Shown here: positions 35,334 to 45,486 of the stretch, piece after piece
Position numbering within the stretch: position 1 is the stretch's first letter
Layout of the letters: the number at the start of each line of letters is the position of its first letter
Assembly (NCBI RefSeq): GCF_001550155.1
Contig: NZ_LRUF01000019.1
Coordinates: 186,001-250,000, forward strand
Length of the DNA: 64,000 nucleotides
Source of the DNA: Pseudoalteromonas arabiensis
Lineage (GTDB): Bacteria > Pseudomonadota > Gammaproteobacteria > Enterobacterales > Alteromonadaceae
Direction: 5' to 3'
The notes under the pieces: generated by a model
What the model saw: the letters and a program-made list of their open reading frames with translations, nothing else
Databases searched by the model: none
What the model was told of the DNA's origin: nothing
Made by a program: the position numbers and the translations under genes

Positions 35334-36877
35334 AACTGTGTAAACTAGCCGTTGCTGCGGCCTTATTATCAAGCTGTTCATTCTTTAGTTACGCTGATAT
35401 CGACAGTGAAAAAATTGAGCAAGTAATTGAAACATCAATGGCACGTTTTGATGTGCCTGGTATGGCTGTTGCCATTGTTGAAAATGACAAAGTCGTTTTG
35501 GCAAAAGGGTTTGGGGTGACCAACCTTGATACGGGGAAAAAGGTTAATAAAGACACTTTATTTGGTATCGCCTCAAATACGAAAGCATTTACTGCAGCCG
35601 CTTTAGCGAAGCTGATAGATGAGGGAAAGTTAAACTGGGACGACAAAGTAATTGATCATCTACCTGAGTTTCGCCTGTACGACCCTTATGTAACACGTGA
35701 AATGACGATTCGTGATTTATTGAGTCACCGTAGTGGCCTAGGTTTAGGACAGGGCGATTTAATGATTTGGCCTGACACTGATAAATCGATTGATGAAATC
35801 ATTGCCGGTCTTAAGTACTTAAAACCCGCCAGTAGTTTTCGTAGTAAATACGCGTATAACAACTTAATGTTTGTGACCGCTGGTGAAGTTGTGGCACGTG
35901 TGTCAGGGATGAGCTGGAATGATTACATTGAGAAAAATATCTTAGAGCCACTTGATATGAAAAACTCTCGAGCTGGCTTTTCACGCATTCCAGAAAGTAA
36001 TAAAAACTGGGCCACAGGGCATATTCCTATGGATGGCCAGTTACACCCGTTTTTTGTTAATTATTTAGAAGACTTTCGTGGTGCCGGTGCGATCGCTTCA
36101 AGTGTCAATGATATGAGCCAGTGGCTACGCACGCAACTTGCCCATGGCCAAATGCCAAATGGCGAACAGTTATTTACTGAAAAGCAGCAACAGCAAATGT
36201 GGCACCCGCATATTACCTCTTTAGCATCGAAAAGTGCATACGAGTCATACCATCAACAATTTAGAGGCTATGGTTTAGGCTGGAGTATTGAAGATTTTCA
36301 TGGCATTAAAAAATTAGGTCATGGTGGTGGGATTTTAGGTATGGTCTCTCAGGTGACCTTACTACCAGAAAAAAACCTAGGTATCGTTATTCTAACCAAC
36401 CAGCAAGCGTTTAGTGCGTTATCTGCAGTTACTTATGAAGTGCTTGAAGATGCGCTGGATTTGGAAGATAAAGATTGGGTCGAAGAGTTAGCTAAAAAGC
36501 ACTTTGAAGGTAAAGAAAAAGCCTACGCAAATGCTAAACCAGAAACACCGGCAGATTATCAACCAAAGCTACCAAATATAAATTACACAGGCACACTGCA
36601 TGATAACTGGTATGGTGATGTGGTAATCGAAGAGCTTAATGGGAAGTTACGTATCGACTTTACGCATACTAAACGCTTGAAAGGCCAGCTTGAACATTAC
36701 ACGGGTAATACGTTTATTGTGAAGTGGGATGAAAAGCTACTTGAAGCCGATGCATTTATTGAGTTTCAAATGAGTCCCGAAAACCGCGTTGAAAGTGCCA
36801 AAATGCGAGCAGTTTCAACTGCTGTGACAGATTTTAGCTTTGATTTTAGAAACCTAGATCTACAAGCTAAAAAGTAA
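35330..36877 (+). CDS. Exported serine hydrolase (class C beta-lactamase fold)
   Basis: A 515-residue protein. Signal peptide about 1-22 (FSYA-DI). Beta-lactamase/DD-peptidase fold with SNTK as the SxxK nucleophile motif (about 81-84), YNN as the YxN motif (about 176-178), and GHGGG in place of KTG (about 330). A C-terminal domain of about 110 residues resembles DUF3471. Such proteins are esterases, peptidases or D-amino-acid amidases, and resistance cannot be inferred. Last gene of the creA operon, closed by a hairpin. Confidence 0.88.
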   Translation: MKLCKLAVAAALLSSCSFFSYADIDSEKIEQVIETSMARFDVPGMAVAIVENDKVVLAKGFGVTNLDTGKKVNKDTLFGIASNTKAFTAAALAKLIDEGKLNWDDKVIDHLPEFRLYDPYVTREMTIRDLLSHRSGLGLGQGDLMIWPDTDKSIDEIIAGLKYLKPASSFRSKYAYNNLMFVTAGEVVARVSGMSWNDYIEKNILEPLDMKNSRAGFSRIPESNKNWATGHIPMDGQLHPFFVNYLEDFRGAGAIASSVNDMSQWLRTQLAHGQMPNGEQLFTEKQQQQMWHPHITSLASKSAYESYHQQFRGYGLGWSIEDFHGIKKLGHGGGILGMVSQVTLLPEKNLGIVILTNQQAFSALSAVTYEVLEDALDLEDKDWVEELAKKHFEGKEKAYANAKPETPADYQPKLPNINYTGTLHDNWYGDVVIEELNGKLRIDFTHTKRLKGQLEHYTGNTFIVKWDEKLLEADAFIEFQMSPENRVESAKMRAVSTAVTDFSFDFRNLDLQAKK

Positions 36878-36888
36878 ACCAAAGTCGC

Positions 36889-36911
36889 AAAGCCGCTCAA
36901 AAGCGGCTTTG
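36889..36911 (+). terminator. Terminator of the creA-serine hydrolase operon
   Basis: Perfect 9-bp stem AAAGCCGCT / AGCGGCTTT with a CAAA loop. Confidence 0.8.
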
Positions 36912-36947
36912 TTATAATTGGCTGACAATTACTTCAAGGAGCGCGTA

Positions 36948-37868
36948 ATGAGAACGGCCGTTATCTCTCATCCATTTTGTCGAAAACATAAAATGATTGA
37001 AGATCACCCTGAGTGTCCTGCGCGTTTAGATATGATCACTGACCGCTTATTGGCAAGCGGTGTTGATATCGCAGTCACTCATTTACAAGCTCCTAAAGCC
37101 ACACGTGAAGACTTTTTACGTGCCCACGATGAGTCTTTGGTGCGTCACGTAGAGCAAACTATTCCAGAGTCAGGCCTTGCAGAACTTGATGGTGACACAT
37201 GGCTGTGTCCCGACTCAATGAAAGCAATTGAACGTGCTGTTGGAGCAGGGTTATTAGCTGTTGATGAAATTCTTGCTGATAAGCTAGATGCCGCTTTTTG
37301 TTCAGTGAGGCCGCCTGGTCATCATGCAAACAGGACCACCTCTGCTGGTTTTTGTGTGTTTAATAACTTAGCAATTGCCGTGCAGTATGCAAAAAGCAAA
37401 GGAGTGAAACGCATTGCCATTGTTGATTTTGATGTTCACCACGGCAACGGCACACAAGACATCTTTTTAAACGATGACAATGTACTGTTTTGCTCTTTGT
37501 TTCAGCATCCATTCTATCCTAATACAGCGGTTGAAAATAATCCGACTTTGGTAAATTCACCTTTACCTATTGCCAGCGATGGGACTGATCTAAAAGCGGT
37601 TTATTATGAGCAGTGGTTACCTAAACTAACTGAATTTAAACCCGAGCTATTGTTTATTAGTGCGGGGTTTGATGCACACTTAGAAGATGATATGGCAAGT
37701 TTGAAGTTTGTTGAAGATGACTACGCTTGGCTTACGTCACAATTAGCGGAGCTATGCCAGCAACAAGGCTGCAAAGGCATTGTATCATTTTTAGAAGGCG
37801 GGTATGCCTTGTCAGCACTAGGGCGTAGTGCTGTTGCTCATATCAAAGCGCTGGTGGATACAGTTTAA
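36948..37868 (+). CDS. Histone deacetylase family protein (acetoin utilization-type deacetylase)
   Basis: A 306-residue zinc deacetylase. The active-site motifs are RPPGHHA (about 129-135), VDFDVHHGNGTQDIF (about 164-178, with metal-binding Asp and His) and FISAGFDAH (about 240-248). Bacterial members deacetylate proteins, polyamines or other acetylamides. The ATG at 36948 has AAGGAG upstream; a longer frame from 36918 overlaps the terminator spacing and is less likely. Confidence 0.9.
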   Translation: MRTAVISHPFCRKHKMIEDHPECPARLDMITDRLLASGVDIAVTHLQAPKATREDFLRAHDESLVRHVEQTIPESGLAELDGDTWLCPDSMKAIERAVGAGLLAVDEILADKLDAAFCSVRPPGHHANRTTSAGFCVFNNLAIAVQYAKSKGVKRIAIVDFDVHHGNGTQDIFLNDDNVLFCSLFQHPFYPNTAVENNPTLVNSPLPIASDGTDLKAVYYEQWLPKLTEFKPELLFISAGFDAHLEDDMASLKFVEDDYAWLTSQLAELCQQQGCKGIVSFLEGGYALSALGRSAVAHIKALVDTV

Positions 37869-38158
37869 TTATCTAGCATCATAAAAGCTTGTTCCGGCGT
37901 TAATTGAGTCACTTTACTCAAGCAGCAGCTCCCCTCTTGTGCAAGTTGTTGCGTCACTCGTTTTGCCAGTTCTGTGCTTGTGATTGGTGTCACGTCGTTG
38001 TTATATAAATCAACATACCTTCCAGCTTTATTCAATAGTAAAAGCTCGTTTCGCTGCTCCTTAGTTAAACTATAGAGAAAATCATTTAAGTCGCTCTCAC
38101 CTTCAAGGTACGCTACTTCTTGCTTACTAAAAATGATCAAAGGAAATGATAATTGCAT
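37865..38158 (-). CDS. Hypothetical small protein
   Basis: A 97-residue protein of unknown function with no signal peptide. It begins MQLSFPLIIFSKQEVAYLEGESDL and has a C-terminal helix LTPEQAFMMLDN and an adjacent Cys pair (SCCLS). Its stop overlaps the 3' end of the deacetylase gene by 4 nt (convergent). Confidence 0.65.
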   Translation of the reverse strand: MQLSFPLIIFSKQEVAYLEGESDLNDFLYSLTKEQRNELLLLNKAGRYVDLYNNDVTPITSTELAKRVTQQLAQEGSCCLSKVTQLTPEQAFMMLDN

Positions 38159-38236
38159 TTATTGTCCTGTATCAAAGCCCGACATAATGAAATGATTATA
38201 ATTGCTAATTCCTGTAAGAACTAGGTAAGTCTACTT

Positions 38237-40735
38237 ATGAGTCAACCAAGACGGCATCAAAAGGTCGGGGATGTTATTTCGCAAAAGCTGGTATCGTGCC
38301 CTGCACATACCCCTTTGGTTGATGCTGTGCGGTTGATGCATGTTCATAGTGTGACGGCTATTTTTGTTAAACACGACCAATCCATTGTTGGTATATGGAC
38401 TGAGGCGGACTGCCTAAACATTGATATTACAAGCCCTGAATTTAAAAATGTACCTATTCATGAGGTTATGTCAGCACCGGTGGTGTCCGTGCCAAGTCAG
38501 TGTTTACTGAGCGATGCGACACTGCGCTTTCAACAGCATGGTATTCGACATTTATTAGTGATGAATAGCGATAAACAGCCTGTTGGTATGTTGAGCTTGT
38601 CGGACATTGTGCACAATCAAGGGCTTGATCACTACCTACAATTTCGTCCTATTCATGAACAATATCGCACTGAATTAGACATTGTTGATGCAAATTTGCC
38701 AATAGAAAGCGTGGTAGAGATTATGCGCACGAGCCGCCTAGAAAGTGTGCTTGTTTATAATTCAGCCTTAGCTATTCATGGCATTATCACACAGCGAGAT
38801 ATTGTTGGGCTAATTATTCAAACTGAATGGCTTAACCCTTGCTGGCAATACGCAAGTTATCCATTGATAGAGATAGACAGTGACAGCAGCTTGTTTGATG
38901 CATATCGTCTTATGTCTGAACATAATGTTCGTCATTTAGCGGTGAGAGAGACTGATATTTGTGGAGTCATTTCGTTTGCAGATTTAATCACAGAAATAGA
39001 GTCAGCGTATTGCTGCGAACTGGAACGAGCGATTGAGCAGCGCGATATTGCCTTACAAAAGTCGCAACGAAATTTATTTTTAGCTAATAAAATTATTGAT
39101 GCGTCATTGGATGGCATCATGCTAACTCGTAAAGATGGCACGATTATTCAAGTTAATCCTGCATTTACTAAACTCACAGGGTTTGAAGAGCATGAAGTGA
39201 TTGGCAAGCGACCGAGCATTTTAAGCTCGTCTATGCACAGCCGTTCATTTTATCAAAAAATGTGGCATGCCATAGAGTATGAAGGGGTTTGGCAAGGAGA
39301 AATTTGCAACCGTAAAAAAAGCGGTGAAGAGTTTGTTGAATGGCTGACGATTATTCAAATTAAAGATCCAAATGTTGATGAAGTACTCTATGCGGCTATT
39401 TTTAGTGATATAACAGAGCGTAAGCGAGCGGAAGAAAAAATCTCACAACTGGCGTATTACGATGAACTAACCGGTTTGCCAAATAGACGGTTATTTCACG
39501 ATAGGTTGTCAATTGCGTTAAGTGCAGCCAAGCGTAATCAAGATTTATTAGCCGTTATGTTTGTTGACTTAGACCGTTTTAAAGAGGTGAATGACAGCCT
39601 AGGTCATGATGCGGGTGACAATCTTTTACAACAAATAGCAGAGCGCATTTCATCTGTACTACCTGAGGGGGATACCCTAGCTCGTTTAGGCGGGGATGAG
39701 TTTGTACTTTTATGCGAAGTTGAGAGGATTGAAGCATTACTTGGATTTGCAGAGCAGGTCTTGCAACAAGTCAGTATGCCTTTGTTAATTAATGAGCAGG
39801 TGGTGGCGATAACCGCCTCCATTGGGGCCGCAGTGTTTCCAGATGATGGTATCGATAGTGCTACCTTGCTTAAACATGCTGATATTGCAATGTATCGGGC
39901 AAAAGAGGTGGGTCGAAACTCATTTCAATTGTTTAAGCCGGCCATGAATGCACGCTCTCTTGAGCGGCTTGCGATGATGAGTCGTTTGCAAACAGCCATA
40001 GAGAACGATGAGTTTGAATTGTACTACCAGCCGAAGCAACACCTTGAAAGTGGCCGAATATCAGGCGTGGAAGCCTTACTGCGTTGGCAGGAGCCAAGCT
40101 TAGGTGTTATCTCTCCAGCTAAATTCATTCCATTGGCAGAGGAACTTGGCTTAATTGTAAAGCTGGATATGTGGGTTATAGAACAAGCTTGTAAAGAGTT
40201 AGCTATATGGCAGCGAAATGATATTGAAGCAGGGCGTTTAGCGATTAATATTTCAGCTAATCATTTACGGCAAGGGCAATTGGCTTCTAATGTTGAACGC
40301 TTATTGAGAGAGTATGAGGTGGACCCATGCAAACTTGAAGTCGAACTCACTGAGAGCTGCTTCATAAGTCATTTTAGTGAAGCTAAACAAGAGTTACTGG
40401 CACTTAAAAAGCTGGGCGTTAATATTACGCTTGATGACTTTGGGACTGGCTATTCAGCATTGAGTTACCTAACCAAATTACCTATCGATACACTTAAAAT
40501 TGACGCCAGCTTTATTGCTAAAGTCCCCGATGAATATGGCAATAGTGAGATTGTTTCGGCGATTGTCACACTAGCTAAGAGCTTAAATATACACGTTGTT
40601 GCAGAAGGTGTTGAGAAAGTGGAGCAGTTAAACTACTTACAAGGGCTTAACTGCGACACGATTCAAGGTTATTACTTCTGCCGCCCCATTACGAAACAGC
40701 AGTGGTATGGCTTTTATCTTAATACTCAAACATAG
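38237..40735 (+). CDS. CBS-CBS-PAS-GGDEF-EAL cyclic-di-GMP protein
   Basis: An 832-residue cytosolic protein. Two CBS pairs (about 8-135 and 140-255) should bind adenine nucleotides. A short coiled coil (about 258-285) leads into a PAS domain (about 286-395). GGDEF is intact (RLGGDEF, about 490) and EAL is intact (EALLRW, ELTES, DDFGTGYSALSYL, AEGVEKVE). It may have both cyclase and phosphodiesterase activities, tuned by energy charge. No signal or membrane helix. Followed 1 nt later by a convergent gene. Confidence 0.95.
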   Translation: MSQPRRHQKVGDVISQKLVSCPAHTPLVDAVRLMHVHSVTAIFVKHDQSIVGIWTEADCLNIDITSPEFKNVPIHEVMSAPVVSVPSQCLLSDATLRFQQHGIRHLLVMNSDKQPVGMLSLSDIVHNQGLDHYLQFRPIHEQYRTELDIVDANLPIESVVEIMRTSRLESVLVYNSALAIHGIITQRDIVGLIIQTEWLNPCWQYASYPLIEIDSDSSLFDAYRLMSEHNVRHLAVRETDICGVISFADLITEIESAYCCELERAIEQRDIALQKSQRNLFLANKIIDASLDGIMLTRKDGTIIQVNPAFTKLTGFEEHEVIGKRPSILSSSMHSRSFYQKMWHAIEYEGVWQGEICNRKKSGEEFVEWLTIIQIKDPNVDEVLYAAIFSDITERKRAEEKISQLAYYDELTGLPNRRLFHDRLSIALSAAKRNQDLLAVMFVDLDRFKEVNDSLGHDAGDNLLQQIAERISSVLPEGDTLARLGGDEFVLLCEVERIEALLGFAEQVLQQVSMPLLINEQVVAITASIGAAVFPDDGIDSATLLKHADIAMYRAKEVGRNSFQLFKPAMNARSLERLAMMSRLQTAIENDEFELYYQPKQHLESGRISGVEALLRWQEPSLGVISPAKFIPLAEELGLIVKLDMWVIEQACKELAIWQRNDIEAGRLAINISANHLRQGQLASNVERLLREYEVDPCKLEVELTESCFISHFSEAKQELLALKKLGVNITLDDFGTGYSALSYLTKLPIDTLKIDASFIAKVPDEYGNSEIVSAIVTLAKSLNIHVVAEGVEKVEQLNYLQGLNCDTIQGYYFCRPITKQQWYGFYLNTQT

Positions 40736-40736
40736 T

Positions 40737-41546
40737 TTAGCTTAGGGTGATTTCATACGAAGTAAACTTTCGAATATTAATGACGCCAGTGTCAAAAATT
40801 AAGTATTGACCCTTAATACCTTTTAAAACACCTGAGACCTCTGGAGCCTTATCAAAATTGAATGAGCTGATCTTGGTTGGATATTCGTCGACAGGGTAAT
40901 CAAGAGTCACAACGTCCTCATCTAGTTTTTCGATGGCTGTTGCACCAAATAACTCGGCAAGTTCATCTAACTTTTCTTCAATTTGTGGCAGTAACTCTGT
41001 GGCAGCAGCCTTTAGGTCGAGCACGTCAGATTGCCCTTTTAGCATATTACGCCAATTGGTTTTATCAGCAATAAACTTGGCTAACGCGACTTCAACTAAA
41101 CCTGATTGCAAACGAGTCTGTACTTTAAAAATAGGTAGGGCTTGAGTTGCCCCTTGATCAATCCAGCGGGTCGGGATTTGTGTATGACGGGTAATCCCCA
41201 CTTTTAAGCCAGAAGTATTTGCTAAATACACATAGTGCGGGATCATGCAGTTTTCTTCACCCCACTGTGGCTCACGACACGTGCCTTGGTCATAGTGACA
41301 AGTTTCGGGTTTCATAATACACATATCGCAACTTGCTAGTTTGCGCATACAGACAAAGCAGTGTCCTTGTGAGTAACTTTTTTTGGTTTTCTTACCACAG
41401 TTACAACAAAAGATATTGCCGGTGTGCGTAAGTGTGAGTGTTTTTCCTATATAGTCGTTTAAAGGTACTAGTTCATCACCAACAGGTAGTTGATATTGTA
41501 CAGGTGTACTGTGAGTCGACTTGAGTTTACGCAATGTACCTTGCAT
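40737..41546 (-). CDS. DUF2797 family protein
   Basis: A 269-residue protein. A cysteine-rich zinc-ribbon-like region (CCNCGKK...CFVCMRKLASCDMC, about 47-80) is followed by a GIY-YIG-like segment (HYVYLANTSGLKVGITRHTQIPTRWIDQGA, about 107-136). The family is conserved but uncharacterised. Start chosen at MQGTLRKL; the frame opens 14 codons earlier at a GTG next to the upstream EAL gene. Confidence 0.83.
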   Translation of the reverse strand: MQGTLRKLKSTHSTPVQYQLPVGDELVPLNDYIGKTLTLTHTGNIFCCNCGKKTKKSYSQGHCFVCMRKLASCDMCIMKPETCHYDQGTCREPQWGEENCMIPHYVYLANTSGLKVGITRHTQIPTRWIDQGATQALPIFKVQTRLQSGLVEVALAKFIADKTNWRNMLKGQSDVLDLKAAATELLPQIEEKLDELAELFGATAIEKLDEDVVTLDYPVDEYPTKISSFNFDKAPEVSGVLKGIKGQYLIFDTGVINIRKFTSYEITLS

Positions 41547-41591
41547 CTTTACTTGGCCCCTAAAGATGTAAAAGGGGTAGTGTAACACGCT

Positions 41592-44090
41592 CTATTTCGA
41601 TTGTGTGTCGATAAGCTCAAGATATTCATCAACTGCTAAGGCTTTGCTGTAAAAGTAGCCTTGGCCATGATCAGCGCCCATTTTTATAAGCAATTGCTCT
41701 GTTTCTTGATCTTCTATCCCCTCGACCGTGATATTCATGTCAAGGTTATGGGCCATATCAATCGCTGTTTTTACGATCACTTGGTGAGTATCGTTATTGG
41801 TTAAATCGAGAATAAACGATTTATCTACTTTAATTGTGCTAAACGAGTAATTAACTAAGTAATTAAGGGAAGAGTAGCCAGTGCCAAAGTCATCTAAAAT
41901 CACTTGGCTCCCTAATTTATTTAACTCATTAACAAAGCGTATCATATCCTTGTGGTTTTTTATCAATGCATATTCAGTCAGTTCAAATTTTAACTGATTG
42001 GCAAAAATACCTCGTTTTAAAATGGTATTTTCAATTTTTTCAACCAGTTTAGGAATGGCTAAGTTTTTGGCACTTAAGTTAACACTAATCGTATGTTCTT
42101 TATGCCCGTGCTGATTGAGTTTTGCTATGGTTTGGCATGCTTTCTCAATTACCCATAAGCTCAATTCATTGATAAGTCCCGTTCGCTCAGCAAGCTGGAT
42201 TAGTTGTTCGATATTTAAATTTTGATCAGCACTTGGCCAGCGTAGTAGGGCTTCAGCTCCTGCAATTTTGCCCGTGCGTAAATCAATGATTGGTTGTAAA
42301 TATATCGCTAATTGCTCATTACGAATAGCGTGCTGTAATGATGCAGCTAAGCTTAAATCCATATCAACATAGGCAGAGTCGAGAGTTTTAAATGCCTGTT
42401 TTTGAGAAATTGCGAGAAACCCCCGTTGTAACCAAGAATCAAAGCCATCATTTTCAATGGGCTCGGTAACACTGAATCGGTAATAAAGCTGCAAATCGAG
42501 GCCTGCAATTTTATATTGCTTTGGCAGCTGTTTAGCGATATTACCTAACTCATCGTATAAGTCACTTTTAGGCTGGATTTTGGTTGATATAAAGGCCAGC
42601 ATACCATTACCTAAATCAGCTATTTTAGGGCTATTATCCAGTGCATATTCAAGGTTAATAAACTGCCTATGCTTGGCTAAGTGGTTTTCTAACGAAAGAG
42701 CAACCGTTGTAATAATCTTACTACTTTGGCTCGGGTTTAAGATGCTAAGTAATGCATTGAATTGCTCAATCTTAATTAAACACAAATGTGCGCTGCGTTT
42801 TTCATTTATTAAACTCATGTATCCTTGCTTGAGCATGGCTTGGTTTAATAATTTTGTTTGTTGAGTGTGAGTTGCGTGATACAGCGCTTTTTCGCGTTGA
42901 TAACGCACTCTGTCAGCCAGTGCCATTGCCATTAAAACAATTTCGCAAAGTATAGCCATTAAGAATAAGTGACGAGTTGTAAAACTGTAGGGAATAAAGC
43001 CAGTTAATTCCAGTGGCTGTACAGCAGCACCAATAATAAGCGGTATCCATGACATGACATAAAACTTCGCCCATCTGAAACCACTAATTAGTTTCTTATA
43101 AATCATGGTAATACATAAAATATAAAGAATGACCATAATGGCAAAAAAGATCTTCGAGGAGTTATATTCCAGCATAAAAAAGCTCATTAAGCCTAAGCTG
43201 AAAAGAACAGCCAAGAAGCTAAGGCTGAGTTTATATAGTCGGCAATTATCTTTGTGATAGCGCAAAAACATGGTGCAAAATGCAACCGTAAAAAAGGCAA
43301 TGGCGTAGTTACTAAACACTATTTTTTCGTTAAAAAATAATTGCCACGACAGTGGCCAAAGATAAAAGCCAAACCCAAGCACAGAACCCATTAGTAACAG
43401 GGCAGAAAGAATGTAGCCAATATAAATGAGATAAACACGATCACGGATACCCAAAAAAAGTACAAGGTTATAAAGAGCAGCCATAATCAGCACGCCAATA
43501 AATATTCCCCAAATACCAGCTTGTGAACGCAATAAGTCTTGAAATTCTTTTTTACCGTAAATATTGATGGGTGTTTTGCTTATCCCGACAGTATCTACTT
43601 TTATGACCAAAGAGACTTTTTCACTGCCCTTTAATGTTAAAGAGGTGTGTGGTGTACTGTACTGAAATAAAGACAGCCCACTGACCTTATCACCTAGTTC
43701 AATCGTGCTAATAAGTTGTTGCTGTTCATTGAGTTGATATACAGTGAGGTAGTCAACCATAGGGTTATCAAAATGAATAAACAAATCAATCGGGTGCGGC
43801 TGCCTATTTTCTAAATCGAGCTTTAACCAGTAATCTTTTGCGGCTAAATCCCACTCAATGTGCTTAAAAGGCTTTTTTTCAAGTTTGCTCGGTTCACTTA
43901 AAAACTGTAAAAGAGTAAGCGACTTAGTCTCATCAATGCGGTAAGCATTTTGAGAGTAAACAGGGGCTGTTTTGTCAATGGTGTAACGAGTTGGGCTCGC
44001 CAAGTGAGACGATAAAGTGCAGATAATAAAAAATAAGATCGCAAGAATAAAAAATGACAAAAAATGATATTTTAGCGTTTTACTATTCAA
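41592..44090 (-). CDS. 7TMR-DISM sensor with degenerate GGDEF and intact EAL domain
   Basis: An 832-residue membrane sensor. Residues 12-32 are a helix, 40-180 a 7TMR-DISM extracellular domain, and about 195-395 seven membrane helices. The GGDEF domain has lost its signature: the expected GGDEF is NGML in DLGNGMLAFIS. EAL is intact (AEALLRW, NLSAKN, FELTEY, DDFGTGYSSLNYL, VEGIED). I infer it degrades c-di-GMP in response to a periplasmic ligand. Upstream of the DUF2797 gene on the same strand. Confidence 0.92.
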   Translation of the reverse strand: MNSKTLKYHFLSFFILAILFFIICTLSSHLASPTRYTIDKTAPVYSQNAYRIDETKSLTLLQFLSEPSKLEKKPFKHIEWDLAAKDYWLKLDLENRQPHPIDLFIHFDNPMVDYLTVYQLNEQQQLISTIELGDKVSGLSLFQYSTPHTSLTLKGSEKVSLVIKVDTVGISKTPINIYGKKEFQDLLRSQAGIWGIFIGVLIMAALYNLVLFLGIRDRVYLIYIGYILSALLLMGSVLGFGFYLWPLSWQLFFNEKIVFSNYAIAFFTVAFCTMFLRYHKDNCRLYKLSLSFLAVLFSLGLMSFFMLEYNSSKIFFAIMVILYILCITMIYKKLISGFRWAKFYVMSWIPLIIGAAVQPLELTGFIPYSFTTRHLFLMAILCEIVLMAMALADRVRYQREKALYHATHTQQTKLLNQAMLKQGYMSLINEKRSAHLCLIKIEQFNALLSILNPSQSSKIITTVALSLENHLAKHRQFINLEYALDNSPKIADLGNGMLAFISTKIQPKSDLYDELGNIAKQLPKQYKIAGLDLQLYYRFSVTEPIENDGFDSWLQRGFLAISQKQAFKTLDSAYVDMDLSLAASLQHAIRNEQLAIYLQPIIDLRTGKIAGAEALLRWPSADQNLNIEQLIQLAERTGLINELSLWVIEKACQTIAKLNQHGHKEHTISVNLSAKNLAIPKLVEKIENTILKRGIFANQLKFELTEYALIKNHKDMIRFVNELNKLGSQVILDDFGTGYSSLNYLVNYSFSTIKVDKSFILDLTNNDTHQVIVKTAIDMAHNLDMNITVEGIEDQETEQLLIKMGADHGQGYFYSKALAVDEYLELIDTQSK

Positions 44091-44134
44091 AATGACTTCT
44101 TAGCTTAGTTTGGCTCCTCAATAGTGTAGCATTA

Positions 44135-44161
44135 AAAAAGCGCAGATAAACTGCGCTTTTT
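44135..44161. terminator. Terminator between purD and the sensor gene
   Basis: Perfect 11-bp stem AAAAAGCGCAG / CTGCGCTTTTT, loop ATAAA. It ends purD transcripts on the minus strand. Confidence 0.88.
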
Positions 44162-44183
44162 CTTAGATTTAACTGGTTTGACC

Positions 44184-45470
44184 TTACGCTTTTTCGCGCG
44201 CTATTGCGCGATAAGCTATGTCAGTGCGGTATTCCATACCTTCCCAGCTAATATCATCAACAAGCTTATAGGCACGTTGTTGTGCTTCAGTGACAGTATT
44301 GCCAAGTGCTGTTGCACACAATACGCGACCGCCAGCTGTAACTACATGCTCGCCATCTTGCTTCGTGCCTGCGTGGAATACTTTCTCACCTTCAGGGTAG
44401 GTTACTTGTAAGCCATTGATCGCATCACCTTTCGGGTAGCTGCCTGGGTAGCCTTTTGCAGCTAAAACAACACCCACTGCTGCACGAGGGTCAAATTCAA
44501 TATCTGTTTTATCAAGCTCTTCGCGGTTAGCCGCTTCAATTAGCTCAACAAGATCTGATTTAAGACGAAGCATCATAGGTTGCGTTTCAGGGTCACCAAA
44601 ACGACAATTGTACTCAATAACCTTTGGTGTTCCATCCGCAGCAATCATAAGGCCTGCATACAAGAAACCTGTGTAAGGGTGGCCTTCTTTTGCCATTCCC
44701 TCAACGGTAGGGTTAATCACTTCATTCATGATACGTTGGTGAATTTCATCAGTCACAACAGGCGCAGGTGAGTAAGCACCCATACCACCAGTATTTGGAC
44801 CTTTATCGCCATTGTAAGCACGTTTGTGATCTTGGCTTGTTGCAAACGGCAGTACGTTTTTGCCATCGACCATGACAATAAAAGACGCTTCTTCACCTTC
44901 TAAGAACTCTTCGATAACCACACGGCTACCTGCTTCACCAAAGCTGTTGCCAGCAAGCATATCGCGAATAGCTTCTTCAGCTTCAAGCTCTGTCATGGCG
45001 ACAATAACACCTTTACCCGCTGCTAAACCGTCAGCCTTAACAACAATCGGTGCACCTTTTTCTTTAAGGTATTCAAGGGCAGGGTCGATTTGCTCAAAGG
45101 TTTGGTAATCAGCAGTCGGGATCTTATGGCGAGCCAAGAAGTCCTTAGTAAACGATTTAGAGCCTTCTAATTGTGCCGCACCAGCTGTAGGGCCGAAAAT
45201 AGCTAAACCGTGTTCACGGAATGTATCAACAACACCCAGTACCAGTGGTACTTCAGGACCAACAATGGTGAGTTCAACGTTGTTTGCTTTAGCGAAAGCT
45301 AAAAGACCTTCAAGATCTTCAACATTGATTGCAACGTTCTCAAGTTTTGGCTCTAGAGCCGTGCCTGCGTTACCTGGAGCAACGAAAACGGTGTTTACTT
45401 TACTGTTTTGGGCAGCCTTAAACGCAAGTGCGTGTTCGCGGCCGCCACTGCCGATGACAAGTACATTCAT
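44184..45470 (-). CDS. purD: Phosphoribosylamine-glycine ligase
   Basis: A 428-residue ATP-grasp enzyme, second step of purine synthesis. Marks are MNVLVIGSGGREHALAFKAA, PIVVKADGLAAGKGVIVA, and the metal site PKVIEYNCRFGDPETQPMMLRL. Length is standard. It lies downstream of purH on the same strand but is separated from it by an exported methyltransferase gene and a terminator. Confidence 0.97.
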   Translation of the reverse strand: MNVLVIGSGGREHALAFKAAQNSKVNTVFVAPGNAGTALEPKLENVAINVEDLEGLLAFAKANNVELTIVGPEVPLVLGVVDTFREHGLAIFGPTAGAAQLEGSKSFTKDFLARHKIPTADYQTFEQIDPALEYLKEKGAPIVVKADGLAAGKGVIVAMTELEAEEAIRDMLAGNSFGEAGSRVVIEEFLEGEEASFIVMVDGKNVLPFATSQDHKRAYNGDKGPNTGGMGAYSPAPVVTDEIHQRIMNEVINPTVEGMAKEGHPYTGFLYAGLMIAADGTPKVIEYNCRFGDPETQPMMLRLKSDLVELIEAANREELDKTDIEFDPRAAVGVVLAAKGYPGSYPKGDAINGLQVTYPEGEKVFHAGTKQDGEHVVTAGGRVLCATALGNTVTEAQQRAYKLVDDISWEGMEYRTDIAYRAIAREKA

Positions 45471-45486
45471 GGCGAAATAATCCTAT

